Assembly (NCBI GenBank): GCA_903831255.1
Contig: CAIKWZ010000065.1
Location: forward strand, 1-60,764
Origin: an uncultured Alphaproteobacteria bacterium
GTDB lineage: Bacteria; Pseudomonadota; Alphaproteobacteria; Caulobacterales; Hyphomonadaceae
Length of the DNA stretch: 60,764 bases
Reading direction: 5' to 3'
The notes under the pieces are model-generated. The model made no database searches, was not told the origin of the DNA, and saw only the letters and a program-made list of their open reading frames with translations. How positions within the stretch are numbered: the stretch's first letter is position 1; the number at the start of each line of letters is the position of its first letter. The position numbers and the translations under genes are program-made. Shown here piece by piece: positions 47,715 to 56,334 of the stretch.

Positions 47715-50312
47715 CTGGTTTCTGTCCGCGCTGTCCTTGGTCCGACCAATACTGGAAAGACACACCTCGCTGTGGAGCGTCTGCTCGCGCACGGCACCGG
47801 CATGATCGGATTGCCGCTCCGCCTGCTAGCGCGGGAAATCTATGACCGAATGGTGCGCCAGAAGGGCGAACGGGCATGTGCGCTGGTGACAGGCGAGGAA
47901 CGTATCATCCCGCCAGGCGCCCGATACTTCTCCTGCACGGTTGAAGCGATGCCGATCTCAGAGGGCGCGGACTTCATCGCCATTGACGAAATACAGCTCG
48001 CCGCAGACCCCGACCGCGGCCATGTCTTCACTGAGCGGATCCTGCATGCGCGGGGACGACACGAGACCATGCTTCTCGGAGCCGATACGATGCGCCCGGC
48101 CCTTCAGTCGCTACGCCTCGACATCGATACGGAAAGGCGGGAAAGGTTTTCAAAACTGTCTTATGTCGGCCCAGTCAAGATCACCAAACTGCCGAAGCGC
48201 TCCGCGATTGTCGCTTTCTCAGCCGAGGAGGTTTATGCGATTGCGGAGCTTCTCAAGCGACAGAGGGGCGGGTGCGCAGTCATCATGGGCGCTCTTTCGC
48301 CGCGTACCCGCAATGCACAGGTGGATCTCTTCCAGTCCGGCGAAGTTGACTACATCGTCGCGACAGACGCCATTGGGATGGGCTTGAACCTTGATGTCGG
48401 CCACATCGCCTTCGCAAGCCGACGAAAATTCGATGGCCGACGAAGACGACTTTTGAGAGCCGATGAAGCTGCGCAGATCGCAGGCAGAGCGGGCCGCTTC
48501 AGGGATGACGGAACCTTCGGCGAAACAGCCGATTGCGAGCCGTTCGAACCAGAAATGGTCGACCAGATGACCGAGCATCGGTTTGACCCGGCCGAAACTC
48601 TCAACTGGCGAAATCACGATCTGGACTGGTCGAGCCTCGACGCCTTGCAGGCTTCCCTTCGTCGACCGGCGCCGCATCATGTGCTCAGACGCGCGCCTGA
48701 TGCACTGGATGAGACGACCCTCGCCGCCTTCGCTCAGGATGAAGACACCTGCCGCAGGATCAGGTCTCGCAACCATGTCAGGCGATTATGGGACCTGTGC
48801 ACCCTACCGGATTTCAGAAAATCCGGACCAGAGGCGCACCTGAAACTCGTCGCCTCCTTAGTCGAGCGACTTCTTGAACCTTCCTCAAGGCTCAAGGATG
48901 AATGGATCCATACCCAGGTTGAGCGTCTCAACAGGACCGAGGGCGATATTGACACTCTCCAGCAGCGACTATCCGCGATAAGGACATGGACGTATGCGTC
49001 CAACCGGCAGGACTGGATTGAAAACGCTCAGACCTGGAGGCAGCGCACACGCGAAATCGAAGACAGGCTATCGGACGCGCTGCATGAGCGACTGATGCAG
49101 CGCTTCGTCGATCGTCGAACATCGGCGCTTCTGAAATCACTCAACTCGGACGTACATGAACCGGCGGAAATCGGAGCAGAGGGGCGCGTGATCGTCAGTG
49201 GTCACGACGTCGGTCGTCTTGAGGGACTGAGATTCAGTCAGGACATACCCGCATCCGGAGGAGGCCAGTCTCTGGAAGGACGAGCCTTGCGCAGCGCTGC
49301 CGTCAAGGCTCTGCGTCCCGTCCTTGAACAGCGACTGAATGCCATTGCAAGCGCAGTGGACGACGCTCTGGACATCGATCCCCTGACCGCAGAGATCCTG
49401 CATCTGCAGGCGCCTGTGGCGCGCTTAACCCCATCATCCGACTGGTTGAACCCGGGCATAGAGCTGCTGGGGGGAGCATCAACGTCTTCAGGACTTCAGG
49501 AACGGGCAGTCGAACGGCTTCGTCTGTGGACGAACGAGCACGTCCGCAATCGTCTTCGAACACTGTTCGTGATTCGGGATGAACTGAAGACAGGCGCCAT
49601 CTCAGGCATTGCACGGGGATTGGCCTACCAGTTGACGGAACGGGGGGCCGTTCTGGACAGACGACAGTCAGCTTCGCCAGACAACCGGCCTCATCCGACC
49701 GCGGCGGACAACGTCGCGCTGGCGGGCCTTGGTGTCAGGGTCGGCGCCAAGAGCGTTTTTATCCCCGAACTGCTAAAACGTTCCTCCCGCCAGACGGCTC
49801 TGATCCTGCGAGCAGTCCAGGACGCAACGTCCATCCGGCCGGCCCCTCAAGCCGCGTCATTTTCTCTTCGTAATCCGCCGGCCGGAGAACCACCCTGGTC
49901 CGACCCCCTGCTGGCCGCTGCAGGATACCTCCGCGTCGGCCAGCGAGCGGTGCGTGCGGACATGTGTGAGCGGCTGGCGGTGGAACTCTTCAAAACGCGC
50001 CAGAAGGCCGGACAGTCGGCGTTCTGCCCTCCCCCCTCTCTGGCTGCGCTGATCGGCTGTCCCGGGGAGGAGTTTCCAGACGTCCTCAGAGGACTGGGCC
50101 TGAAACCAGCCCGAAAGGGTCCCGACGGAAAAACTGTCGAACTCTGGCGCTTCGCTTCGACAGGCCGCCCGGGAAAAAGGCCTGAGACGACCTCAGATCT
50201 GACCCGTTCAGACAGCCCGTTTGCATCGCTTGCGGTTCTGCTCGATCCTCCCACAGCCACGGAAGGACGAAAGCCTCGACGGCGGGGGCGCGGCAAACGG
50301 GCAGCGTCATGA
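47715..50312 (+). CDS. SUV3-like ATP-dependent RNA helicase, apparent CTG start
   Basis: The 865-aa superfamily 2 helicase is related to mitochondrial SUV3. Motifs are Walker A GPTNTGKT (9-16), DEIQ box (about 91-94), GALSPRTRNAQVDLF, VATDAIGMGLN and QIAGRAGRF, followed by a long helical C-terminal region and a basic tail. The first ATG/GTG/TTG in frame is a GTG at 47772, downstream of Walker A. The frame is open to a TAA at 47604. AGGAG at 47702-47706 is 8 nt before a CTG at 47715, giving the family-like N terminus VSVRAVLGPTNTGKT. It overlaps the S4-domain gene by 4 nt. Likely role: RNA decay or processing. Confidence 0.85.
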   Translation: MVSVRAVLGPTNTGKTHLAVERLLAHGTGMIGLPLRLLAREIYDRMVRQKGERACALVTGEERIIPPGARYFSCTVEAMPISEGADFIAIDEIQLAADPDRGHVFTERILHARGRHETMLLGADTMRPALQSLRLDIDTERRERFSKLSYVGPVKITKLPKRSAIVAFSAEEVYAIAELLKRQRGGCAVIMGALSPRTRNAQVDLFQSGEVDYIVATDAIGMGLNLDVGHIAFASRRKFDGRRRRLLRADEAAQIAGRAGRFRDDGTFGETADCEPFEPEMVDQMTEHRFDPAETLNWRNHDLDWSSLDALQASLRRPAPHHVLRRAPDALDETTLAAFAQDEDTCRRIRSRNHVRRLWDLCTLPDFRKSGPEAHLKLVASLVERLLEPSSRLKDEWIHTQVERLNRTEGDIDTLQQRLSAIRTWTYASNRQDWIENAQTWRQRTREIEDRLSDALHERLMQRFVDRRTSALLKSLNSDVHEPAEIGAEGRVIVSGHDVGRLEGLRFSQDIPASGGGQSLEGRALRSAAVKALRPVLEQRLNAIASAVDDALDIDPLTAEILHLQAPVARLTPSSDWLNPGIELLGGASTSSGLQERAVERLRLWTNEHVRNRLRTLFVIRDELKTGAISGIARGLAYQLTERGAVLDRRQSASPDNRPHPTAADNVALAGLGVRVGAKSVFIPELLKRSSRQTALILRAVQDATSIRPAPQAASFSLRNPPAGEPPWSDPLLAAAGYLRVGQRAVRADMCERLAVELFKTRQKAGQSAFCPPPSLAALIGCPGEEFPDVLRGLGLKPARKGPDGKTVELWRFASTGRPGKRPETTSDLTRSDSPFASLAVLLDPPTATEGRKPRRRGRGKRAAS

Positions 50313-50671
50313 GGCTGGATGTTTGGTTATGGCGCGCCCGGTTCTTCAAGACCAGATCGCTAGCGGCGACCGCCATCGCAGATCAGGGCCTCCGTATCGA
50401 ACGCCAGGGCCAGGTGCGTCGCGTGTCAAAGCCCGCCATCGAAATCGCCCACGGAGATATCCTGTCGTTTGTATCCCACGGACGTGCAATCCTCATCCGG
50501 ATCCGCTCGCTCCCCGAACGCCGGGGCCCGGCGCCTGAGGCGGCTGCAACCTATGAATCTCTCCTGGCGAACTCCGACAGCGGGCCGACACCCGGCGCTG
50601 CTCACAAAAGGGAGCCCAAATACGAATCGAACGGCCCGGACCTAGACGGCTCAATTGACAACACCGGCTGA
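50309..50671 (+). CDS. S4-domain RNA-binding protein (Hsp15-like)
   Basis: The 120-aa protein has an N-terminal S4 domain (about 1-70: MRLDVWLWRARFFKTRSLAATAI, IEIAHGDILSF) and a disordered acidic/Pro tail. The S4 fold binds structured RNA; Hsp15 recycles stalled 50S subunits, and this is the nearest characterised relative. The ATG overlaps the helicase stop (ATGA), so it is translated from the same mRNA and may share a ribosome- or RNA-quality role with the helicase. Confidence 0.88.
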   Translation: MRLDVWLWRARFFKTRSLAATAIADQGLRIERQGQVRRVSKPAIEIAHGDILSFVSHGRAILIRIRSLPERRGPAPEAAATYESLLANSDSGPTPGAAHKREPKYESNGPDLDGSIDNTG

Positions 50672-50711
50672 CGGCGTCATGTCCGCGGCAGCATCGAGAT
50701 CCTGAGCCAAC

Positions 50712-51053
50712 ATGACTTACATCGTCACCGACGCCTGCATTCGCTGCAAATACATGGACTGCGTGGAGGTATGTCCGGTGGACTGCTTCTACGAAGGCGA
50801 GAACATGCTGGTGATCAACCCCGATGAGTGCATCGACTGCGGGGTCTGCCAGCCTGAATGCCCCGTTGAGGCGATCGTTCCCGACACAGAAGACGAGGCC
50901 GACGGCAAGTGGCTGAAATTGAATGCGGAATTCGCTAAATCCTGGCCTAACATCACAGTAAAGGGAGAGCCGCCGGCGGATGCCGACGACTACTCTCAGG
51001 TCCGCCAGAAGCTTTCGAGCCTGTTTTCACCCAAGCCGGCGACCCGCGACTGA
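50712..51053 (+). CDS. fdxA: 7Fe-8S ferredoxin FdxA
   Basis: The 113-aa ferredoxin is close to Azotobacter FdI in the first 60 residues. Cysteines are at 9, 12, 17, 21, 25, 40, 43, 46 and 50 ([17 protein letters not shown] and [12 protein letters not shown]), a pattern that holds one 3Fe-4S and one 4Fe-4S cluster. The C-terminal half ([13 protein letters not shown]) is also typical. It serves as a low-potential electron carrier. It lies 40 bp after the S4 gene, and carD follows at 205 bp. The ribosome-binding site is poor. Confidence 0.95.
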   Translation: MTYIVTDACIRCKYMDCVEVCPVDCFYEGENMLVINPDECIDCGVCQPECPVEAIVPDTEDEADGKWLKLNAEFAKSWPNITVKGEPPADADDYSQVRQKLSSLFSPKPATRD

Positions 51054-51257
51054 GGCGAAATGCCGCAACACGGCATAAAAGGCCCATTCCTGTGTCCTGG
51101 CGACAACGGGTTGAAAATTCTTGAGATTGTGATAAGCCACTCTCACCGCCGGCGAGCGGTCGTTTTACGCTTAAGCTCAGGGATTTCAGATCGCGCACTG
51201 ACATTGTGAGCGGCGAGGAGACGTCGTCTTCGCATGCAAGTAAGAGGGTAAAAGAGT

Positions 51258-51782
51258 ATGTCGAAAAAGCAGCCGCCCAAGATTGCAGACGGAACTTACA
51301 GCGTAGGCCAGCATGTGGTGTATCCGGCGCACGGCGTCGGCCGCGTCACGGGCGTCGAAACACAGCAAGTGGCTGGAATGAGCCTTGAAGTCTATGTGGT
51401 TGCATTCGAGCAGGACAAACTCATTCTTCGGGTGCCGATCGCCAAGGCGACGTCCTCGGGCATGAGGCCTCTGGCCTCTGCGCGTATCGTGGGAGACGCT
51501 CTCAAGACCCTCGGCGGCCGGGCGCGCATCAAGCGGACCATGTGGAGCCGACGCGCTCAGGAGTATGAAGCGAAGATCAACTCCGGCAACCTGATTTCGA
51601 TTGCAGAAGTGGTTCGTGACCTTCATCGTGCGGAGGATCAGCCAGACCAGTCCTATTCCGAACGGCAGCTCTATGAATCGGCGCTCGACCGTATGGCCCG
51701 CGAACTGGCCGCTGTTGAGAATATCAAGCACGCCGAGGCTGTTGAAAAGCTGTCGAAGTCTCTTGCGAAACGTGCGGCCTGA
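51258..51782 (+). CDS. carD: CarD/CdnL-family transcriptional regulator
   Basis: The 174-aa protein has an N-terminal RNA-polymerase-interacting Tudor-like domain (about 12-70: YSVGQHVVYPAHGVGRVTGVE, LILRVPIAKA) and a C-terminal helical DNA-binding domain (about 80-165: WSRRAQEYEAKINSGN, DRMARELAAVE). CarD/CdnL binds the polymerase beta subunit and stabilises open promoter complexes, notably at rRNA promoters. The order fdxA-carD is conserved in alphaproteobacteria. GAGG precedes the ATG and a strong terminator follows. Confidence 0.94.
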   Translation: MSKKQPPKIADGTYSVGQHVVYPAHGVGRVTGVETQQVAGMSLEVYVVAFEQDKLILRVPIAKATSSGMRPLASARIVGDALKTLGGRARIKRTMWSRRAQEYEAKINSGNLISIAEVVRDLHRAEDQPDQSYSERQLYESALDRMARELAAVENIKHAEAVEKLSKSLAKRAA

Positions 51783-51814
51783 CACGCGGTTGTCCACTTG
51801 ATCGGAACAGATTG

Positions 51815-51838
51815 AGGCGCCCTCGGGGGCGCCTTTTT
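51815..51838 (+). terminator. Intrinsic terminator after carD
   Basis: The stem AGGCGCCC / GGGCGCCT (8 bp) closes on a stable TCGG loop and runs directly into TTTTT. It lies 33 bp after the carD stop. This is the clearest plus-strand terminator in the window. Confidence 0.9.
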
Positions 51839-51873
51839 CTTTGGTCACCCGGAGGCCGGGGCTCAGCCGGTCG

Positions 51874-51975
51874 TTCCGCCTGACAGGGCGGAAGGGAAAC
51901 GTCGCGTGATCAAAACCTGAGTTCACGAGGCCCCCCCAAGTCGGCGCTGCGCCGACGGGTCGGTAACAACCCGAC
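51874..51975. repeat. Cluster of three hairpins before tRNA-Arg
   Basis: Three inverted repeats follow one another. They are TTCCGCC/GGCGGAA (51874-51893, 6-nt loop), GTCGGCG/CGCCGAC (51940-51956, 3-nt loop) and GTCGG/CCGAC (51959-51975). The region between the carD terminator and the tRNA has no gene. The hairpins could be part of a small structured RNA or simply boundary structure. Confidence 0.4.
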
Positions 51976-52134
51976 GGATCCCGCACATGTGCGCAACCTC
52001 GACAGAAGAGCGATTGCGCCGCATCAAACCAAAGCCAGCCCGATCAAAGCCGAACCCGCCGACAGTGCGCCGCCACGAAAGCTTAAGGAGGCGCTTGGCT
52101 AAGGGGGCGATTAATGGGCATAAGGGCGCTAGCT

Positions 52135-52211
<77 letters not shown>

Positions 52212-52310
52212 TCGGATCGACCAAGTCTGATGTCCTTGGAAGGGTCCGCCTTCCCTCCGCGTAGCGATTAGGCGGCTGCCAGAGGGCCCCTGGAGCAATA
52301 ATCCCTAAGA

Positions 52311-52338
52311 ACGTTCGGCCTTTAGGGAGGTCGAACGT
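52311..52338. promoter_or_regulatory. Palindromic hairpin upstream of the 351-aa membrane protein
   Basis: An 11-bp inverted repeat (311-321 with 328-338 in the 52,000 range, one G-T pair) encloses a 6-nt loop, with outer arms ACGTTCG/CGAACGT. It lies 100 bp after tRNA-Arg and about 100 bp before the next start. No T-run follows, so it could be an operator or a leader hairpin. Confidence 0.4.
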
Positions 52339-52440
52339 CACGTTATGCAGGATCTGTATCAGCTTCCCGTTGCACCATGTTCACAGGCGCGTGTAGATTG
52401 CCGGTCGCGCCCGTTTTGAAACGGACGCTGGGACGAAGCC

Positions 52441-53496
52441 ATGAACGCTGCATTAATCATAAGCGAGGCGCGAGAGCTTCTCATACAGCTAGACGCGCAC
52501 GCGGGCGGCTTCGCCGGGCTGTCGCTTCTTGGCTTGGGCGCGGCCATTCTGATCGGGAGCATTCTGGCTCTGGTTCTCCTGCGGCTCGTTGCGGGCGTAG
52601 CATCATCCATTCATCGCTCTCTGTCGGCTGCAGCTATTCGCCGGATCACGGAGCACGGCGCTCGCATTGTCATAACCCGCGCCCCGGGCGGACGGCGGCG
52701 CCAGATGACGTCCTTCGTACAGGGCGCCATAGAGCGACATCTCTCGAGCTTCATGTTCGGAGGCCCCTTCCGCGTACTGTCCTTTCCAGGGCGAATTGAA
52801 ACCGAGAAAGAAGCAGAGCTGGTGCTGAAGCGCACTGAAGCTGACGTCGTGTTATGGACAGAGCGCGCAGCGGGCGCGAGCGGGGTCATCCGCATCCTCA
52901 GCAGACTGAGCAACCCGACAGAAAAACCGCGACCGGCGCAATCATGCGTCATGCCGAAAAACAGGACGGCTTGGAGCGACCCGCTCGCGCAGGCGATCGC
53001 CTATGCCGCAGCCAAACAGTTCAGACCAGCCTTGGGCCGCCCGCAGGATTTTCGGGCTGAACGCCTCCAGCCGGTGGTCGAAATGCTTCTGAAGATCATT
53101 GCTGAAAAGCCGGCGATCGACGAAACCCTGCTCGCGGAGCTGATCGAAGATGCGGCGGCCGGGTCGCTGCAGCTTGCCTTGACCGGGGATTCAGGCTGGA
53201 TCGAACGCGCAGTGGAGATCGCGCGCAACACCCTTGCCGACATCAATCGCAGCGATGCGCCGGATCGCTGGATCAACGCCAAGATCACACTTGGTCGGGC
53301 TCTCCGGGTACGGGCGGAAAAGCGCTTCGACCCGGTTCTTCTTCGAGAGGCGATCTCCCACCTCACGGATGCCCTGGACGCCCTCCGTTCAGAACCTCGT
53401 TTCAAGCTCGCAGAGGCCGCAGCTCAGGCCATAGGCGAGGCTCAGAAACTGTTGGGCGCGCGCCGCAAGTTCTCTATTTCAGGCGGTACAATCTGA
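52441..53496 (+). CDS. Membrane protein with cytoplasmic helical-repeat domain, function unknown
   Basis: The 351-aa protein has one strong membrane helix at about residues 25-53 (GLSLLGLGAAILIGSILALVLLRLVAG). A globular segment (about 65-135) follows with VLSFPGRIETEKEAELVLKRTEADVVLW, and then a helical C-terminal half (about 190-340) resembling TPR-like repeats (LARNTLADIN..., AISHLTDALDAL). I do not recognise a named family. The pattern of a single anchor plus repeats suggests a scaffold or adaptor role, but that is a guess. It is monocistronic, between tRNA-Arg and the convergent SDR gene. Confidence 0.75.
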   Translation: MNAALIISEARELLIQLDAHAGGFAGLSLLGLGAAILIGSILALVLLRLVAGVASSIHRSLSAAAIRRITEHGARIVITRAPGGRRRQMTSFVQGAIERHLSSFMFGGPFRVLSFPGRIETEKEAELVLKRTEADVVLWTERAAGASGVIRILSRLSNPTEKPRPAQSCVMPKNRTAWSDPLAQAIAYAAAKQFRPALGRPQDFRAERLQPVVEMLLKIIAEKPAIDETLLAELIEDAAAGSLQLALTGDSGWIERAVEIARNTLADINRSDAPDRWINAKITLGRALRVRAEKRFDPVLLREAISHLTDALDALRSEPRFKLAEAAAQAIGEAQKLLGARRKFSISGGTI

Positions 53497-53513
53497 GAGG
53501 ATCAACTCGGCTC

Positions 53514-54302
53514 TCAGCCCCGTTCTCCGTCAAAAACGGAACGTCTGAGCCGAACCATACCCTTCAGCCAGCGATCATAATCGGCCGTTTTTCGACGCAT
53601 GTACTCAACGACCTGCGGATGAGGGAGAATGAGAAAAGTCTCTGCCTCCAGACCCTCTATCACGCACTGGGCGACAGCTTCGGGAGAGAGAACCCCATCG
53701 ACCGACTGCGATCCTCGAGCTCCTCCGAGCATAGGCGTATCAACGGCCTGAGGACACAGAACGGAGACGCCGATTCCATGCTCCTTATGTGCGATCGCCA
53801 GATGTTCTGCAAAGCCGACGGCCGCGTGTTTCGTCGTGGAATAAACAGCGCTGCCGATCTGCGACAAAAGACCGGCTGCTGAAATCGTATTCAGGAAATA
53901 ACCCTGCCGTCGAGCGATCATGGAGGGGAGCACAGCGCGAGCCGCATAGACATGCGCCATGACGTTAACGCCCCATCCGAGTGTCCAGCCAGCATCAGCG
54001 GTAGAGGCGGCGTTCTCAAGATCGGCGTCCCGCACAGAAATACCGGCGTTTGAACAAAACAGATCTATGGGGCCGAAAGTCTGTTCAGCGGCCCGCACAA
54101 CCCGAACGACATCTTCCTCGCGAGTGACATCAGCCTGAACAGCGATACCCCCGATGTCGTGAGCAACCGCCTCGGCGCCCTGTCCATTGAGGTCAGCGAC
54201 GACGACGCCCTTCGCGCCCTCGCGATGGAACCGCTCTGCCATGGCCTTGCCGATGCCGCTGGCGCCGCCAGTCACGACAATCACCTTGCCCCGGATCTCC
54301 AT
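53514..54302 (-). CDS. Short-chain dehydrogenase/reductase
   Basis: The 262-aa classical SDR has a coenzyme loop TGGASGIGKAMA, an acidic residue after beta-2 (VVADLN, favouring NAD), the NAG motif (CSNAGIS), catalytic Ser in ISAAG and YSTTK (Tyr-x3-Lys). The substrate is unknown. The ATG at 54302 has GGGGAGG 9 nt upstream; a TTG two codons before is less likely. It converges on the 351-aa gene with an 18-bp gap. Confidence 0.92.
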   Translation of the reverse strand: MEIRGKVIVVTGGASGIGKAMAERFHREGAKGVVVADLNGQGAEAVAHDIGGIAVQADVTREEDVVRVVRAAEQTFGPIDLFCSNAGISVRDADLENAASTADAGWTLGWGVNVMAHVYAARAVLPSMIARRQGYFLNTISAAGLLSQIGSAVYSTTKHAAVGFAEHLAIAHKEHGIGVSVLCPQAVDTPMLGGARGSQSVDGVLSPEAVAQCVIEGLEAETFLILPHPQVVEYMRRKTADYDRWLKGMVRLRRSVFDGERG

Positions 54303-54461
54303 CGTCAACCGCCTCCCCGCTCATACCTGGGACCACAGAACGCGAACTCTCAGGCCAAGGAACGCTATCGCCAGACGAAGCGCCCCTCAAGTCCCTCGGG
54401 AAATCATAACGGAGGGCGAACAGAGCCCCACCTGTGCTTGCCCGGAGAAGAAAGAGTCCTG

Positions 54462-56129
54462 TCAGGTTCGACTGAACTTCTTAAAGGTCGGCCGCTTGGG
54501 TTCGACCGCGTCTGCCCCCAGTCGACGCTTCTTGTCTTCAAGGTAGGATGAAAAATCACCCTCAAACCATTCGACGTGGGAATCCCCCTCAAAGGCCAAT
54601 ATGTGCGTCGCCACACGATCAAGAAACCAACGATCGTGAGAGATGATCACCGCACAACCTGGGAAATCGTCCAGGGCCGCTTCGAGAGCCTGAAGCGTCT
54701 CGACGTCCAGGTCATTGGTCGGTTCGTCAAGCAACAGAAGGTTCGCTCCCTCCTTCAGCATCTTGGCGAGATGAACGCGATTTCGCTCCCCCCCGGATAA
54801 CTGACCGACCTTCTTCTGCTGATCCGTCCCCTTAAAATTGAAGGCGCCCAGATAAGCTCTGGACGGGCGCTCTATACCTCCGACGTCGATAATATCGAGC
54901 CCTCCGGAAACCTCCTGCCAGACGGAATTGGTGTCATTCAGGGTATCTCGAGACTGATCGATATAGCCGAGCTTGACTGTCTCGCCGACCCGGAAGGAGC
55001 CGCCGTCCGGCGTCTCTCGTCCGGTGATCATTTTGAACAGAGTCGTTTTGCCGGCCCCGTTCGGCCCGATGACGCCCACAATACCCCCAGCAGGCAGCTT
55101 GAAGGACAGATCGTCGATCAGCAGACGCTCTCCGAAGCCTTTGCGAAGATGCTCCACGTCGATGACGACGCTTCCAAGGCGCGGGCCTGGAGGAATACGG
55201 ATCTGAGCGGTCGTGATCTTTTCTCGCTCCGCAGCCGCCGCCTTTTCCTCATAAGCGTTGATACGGGCCTTTGACTTGGCCTGACGCGCCTTAGGAGACG
55301 CACGAACCCACTCGAGCTCCTTGCTGAGAGACCTCTGACGACCGGCCTCTTCCCTTTGCTCCTGAGCGATACGCTTGGCCTTCTTATCGAGCCAGGTCGA
55401 ATAATTGCCCTCATAAGGGATGCCTTGTCCTCGATCGAGTTCGAGAATCCACGTGGTGATCTGATCAAGGAAATAACGATCATGCGTCACGAGAATGACG
55501 CATCCGGGAAAATTGGAGAGATAATTCTGCAACCAGGCGACAGACTCTGCGTCGAGATGGTTGGTCGGCTCGTCCATCAAAATCATGTCCGGCTTGGACA
55601 GCAGGAGAGCGCAAATAGCGGCGCGACGAATCTCGCCCCCCGAGAGCTTGGTCACATCCGCATCGCCGGACGGGCAGCGCAGAGCGTTCATCGCCATTTC
55701 AATGCGGGAATCAATATCCCATGCATCCGCCGCATCGATCTGCTCCTGCAGCCGGGTCATCTCCTCCATCAACTCGTCGGTATAGTCCTCTCCAAGCTTG
55801 ACCGAGAGCTCGTTATACCTCTCAAGCATCTGCTTTTCCGGACATTTGGACGCGATGTTCTCGAAAACAGTCTTGGACGGATCAAGGCGCGGCTCCTGGG
55901 GAAGATACCCGATTTTGAGTCCCGCAGCGGGGCGCGCTTCCCCTCCAATCTCTCGATCCTCGCCAGCCATGATCCGGAGAAGCGAGGACTTTCCCGACCC
56001 GTTGACGCCAACGACGCCGATCTTGGCGTCGGGAAGAAAGGACAGGTGAATGTTTTCGAAAACCTTCTTCCCGCCGGGATAGACCTTTGTCAGGCCTTCA
56101 AGCTGAAAGACATACTGATAGGCGGCCAT
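54462..56129 (-). CDS. ettA: Energy-dependent translational throttle protein EttA (ABC-F)
   Basis: The 555-aa cytoplasmic twin-ATPase has Walker A GVNGSGKSS and GPNGAGKTT, two LSGGE signatures and Walker B LMDEPTNHLD and LLDEPTNDLD. The charged inter-domain linker (about 240-310) binds the ribosome, and the conserved end is AVEPKRPTFKKFSRT-like. EttA gates the first elongation steps according to ATP/ADP ratio. Length and the N-terminal YQYVFQLEGLTKVYPGGKK match the family closely. Confidence 0.96.
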   Translation of the reverse strand: MAAYQYVFQLEGLTKVYPGGKKVFENIHLSFLPDAKIGVVGVNGSGKSSLLRIMAGEDREIGGEARPAAGLKIGYLPQEPRLDPSKTVFENIASKCPEKQMLERYNELSVKLGEDYTDELMEEMTRLQEQIDAADAWDIDSRIEMAMNALRCPSGDADVTKLSGGEIRRAAICALLLSKPDMILMDEPTNHLDAESVAWLQNYLSNFPGCVILVTHDRYFLDQITTWILELDRGQGIPYEGNYSTWLDKKAKRIAQEQREEAGRQRSLSKELEWVRASPKARQAKSKARINAYEEKAAAAEREKITTAQIRIPPGPRLGSVVIDVEHLRKGFGERLLIDDLSFKLPAGGIVGVIGPNGAGKTTLFKMITGRETPDGGSFRVGETVKLGYIDQSRDTLNDTNSVWQEVSGGLDIIDVGGIERPSRAYLGAFNFKGTDQQKKVGQLSGGERNRVHLAKMLKEGANLLLLDEPTNDLDVETLQALEAALDDFPGCAVIISHDRWFLDRVATHILAFEGDSHVEWFEGDFSSYLEDKKRRLGADAVEPKRPTFKKFSRT

Positions 56130-56334
56130 TGCAGATCCCCGGACAGAGCGGCGTTGCGCCGGTTAGATGCTCTGTCACGGCCTCGAGATCAAGCCGCATT
56201 GCTGTTCGTTGAGCTCGTAAGAGGGACGAGTTTGGTCGGACTTCGCACTCGCCAAACCCCCAAGGGTGTGAAAACCTCCCCGGCGAACAGAAAGGACCGG
56301 CGCAAAGCCTTGCGACCGGTCTAGGGAGAGCTTC

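Noticed and set aside
51186-51986. 266-codon minus-strand frame opposite carD
   Set aside because: It lies antisense to a clear CarD gene, crosses its terminator and shows no protein signature.
55356-56324. 322-codon plus-strand frame opposite ettA
   Set aside because: It is antisense to a highly conserved ABC-F gene, without a ribosome-binding site or motifs.
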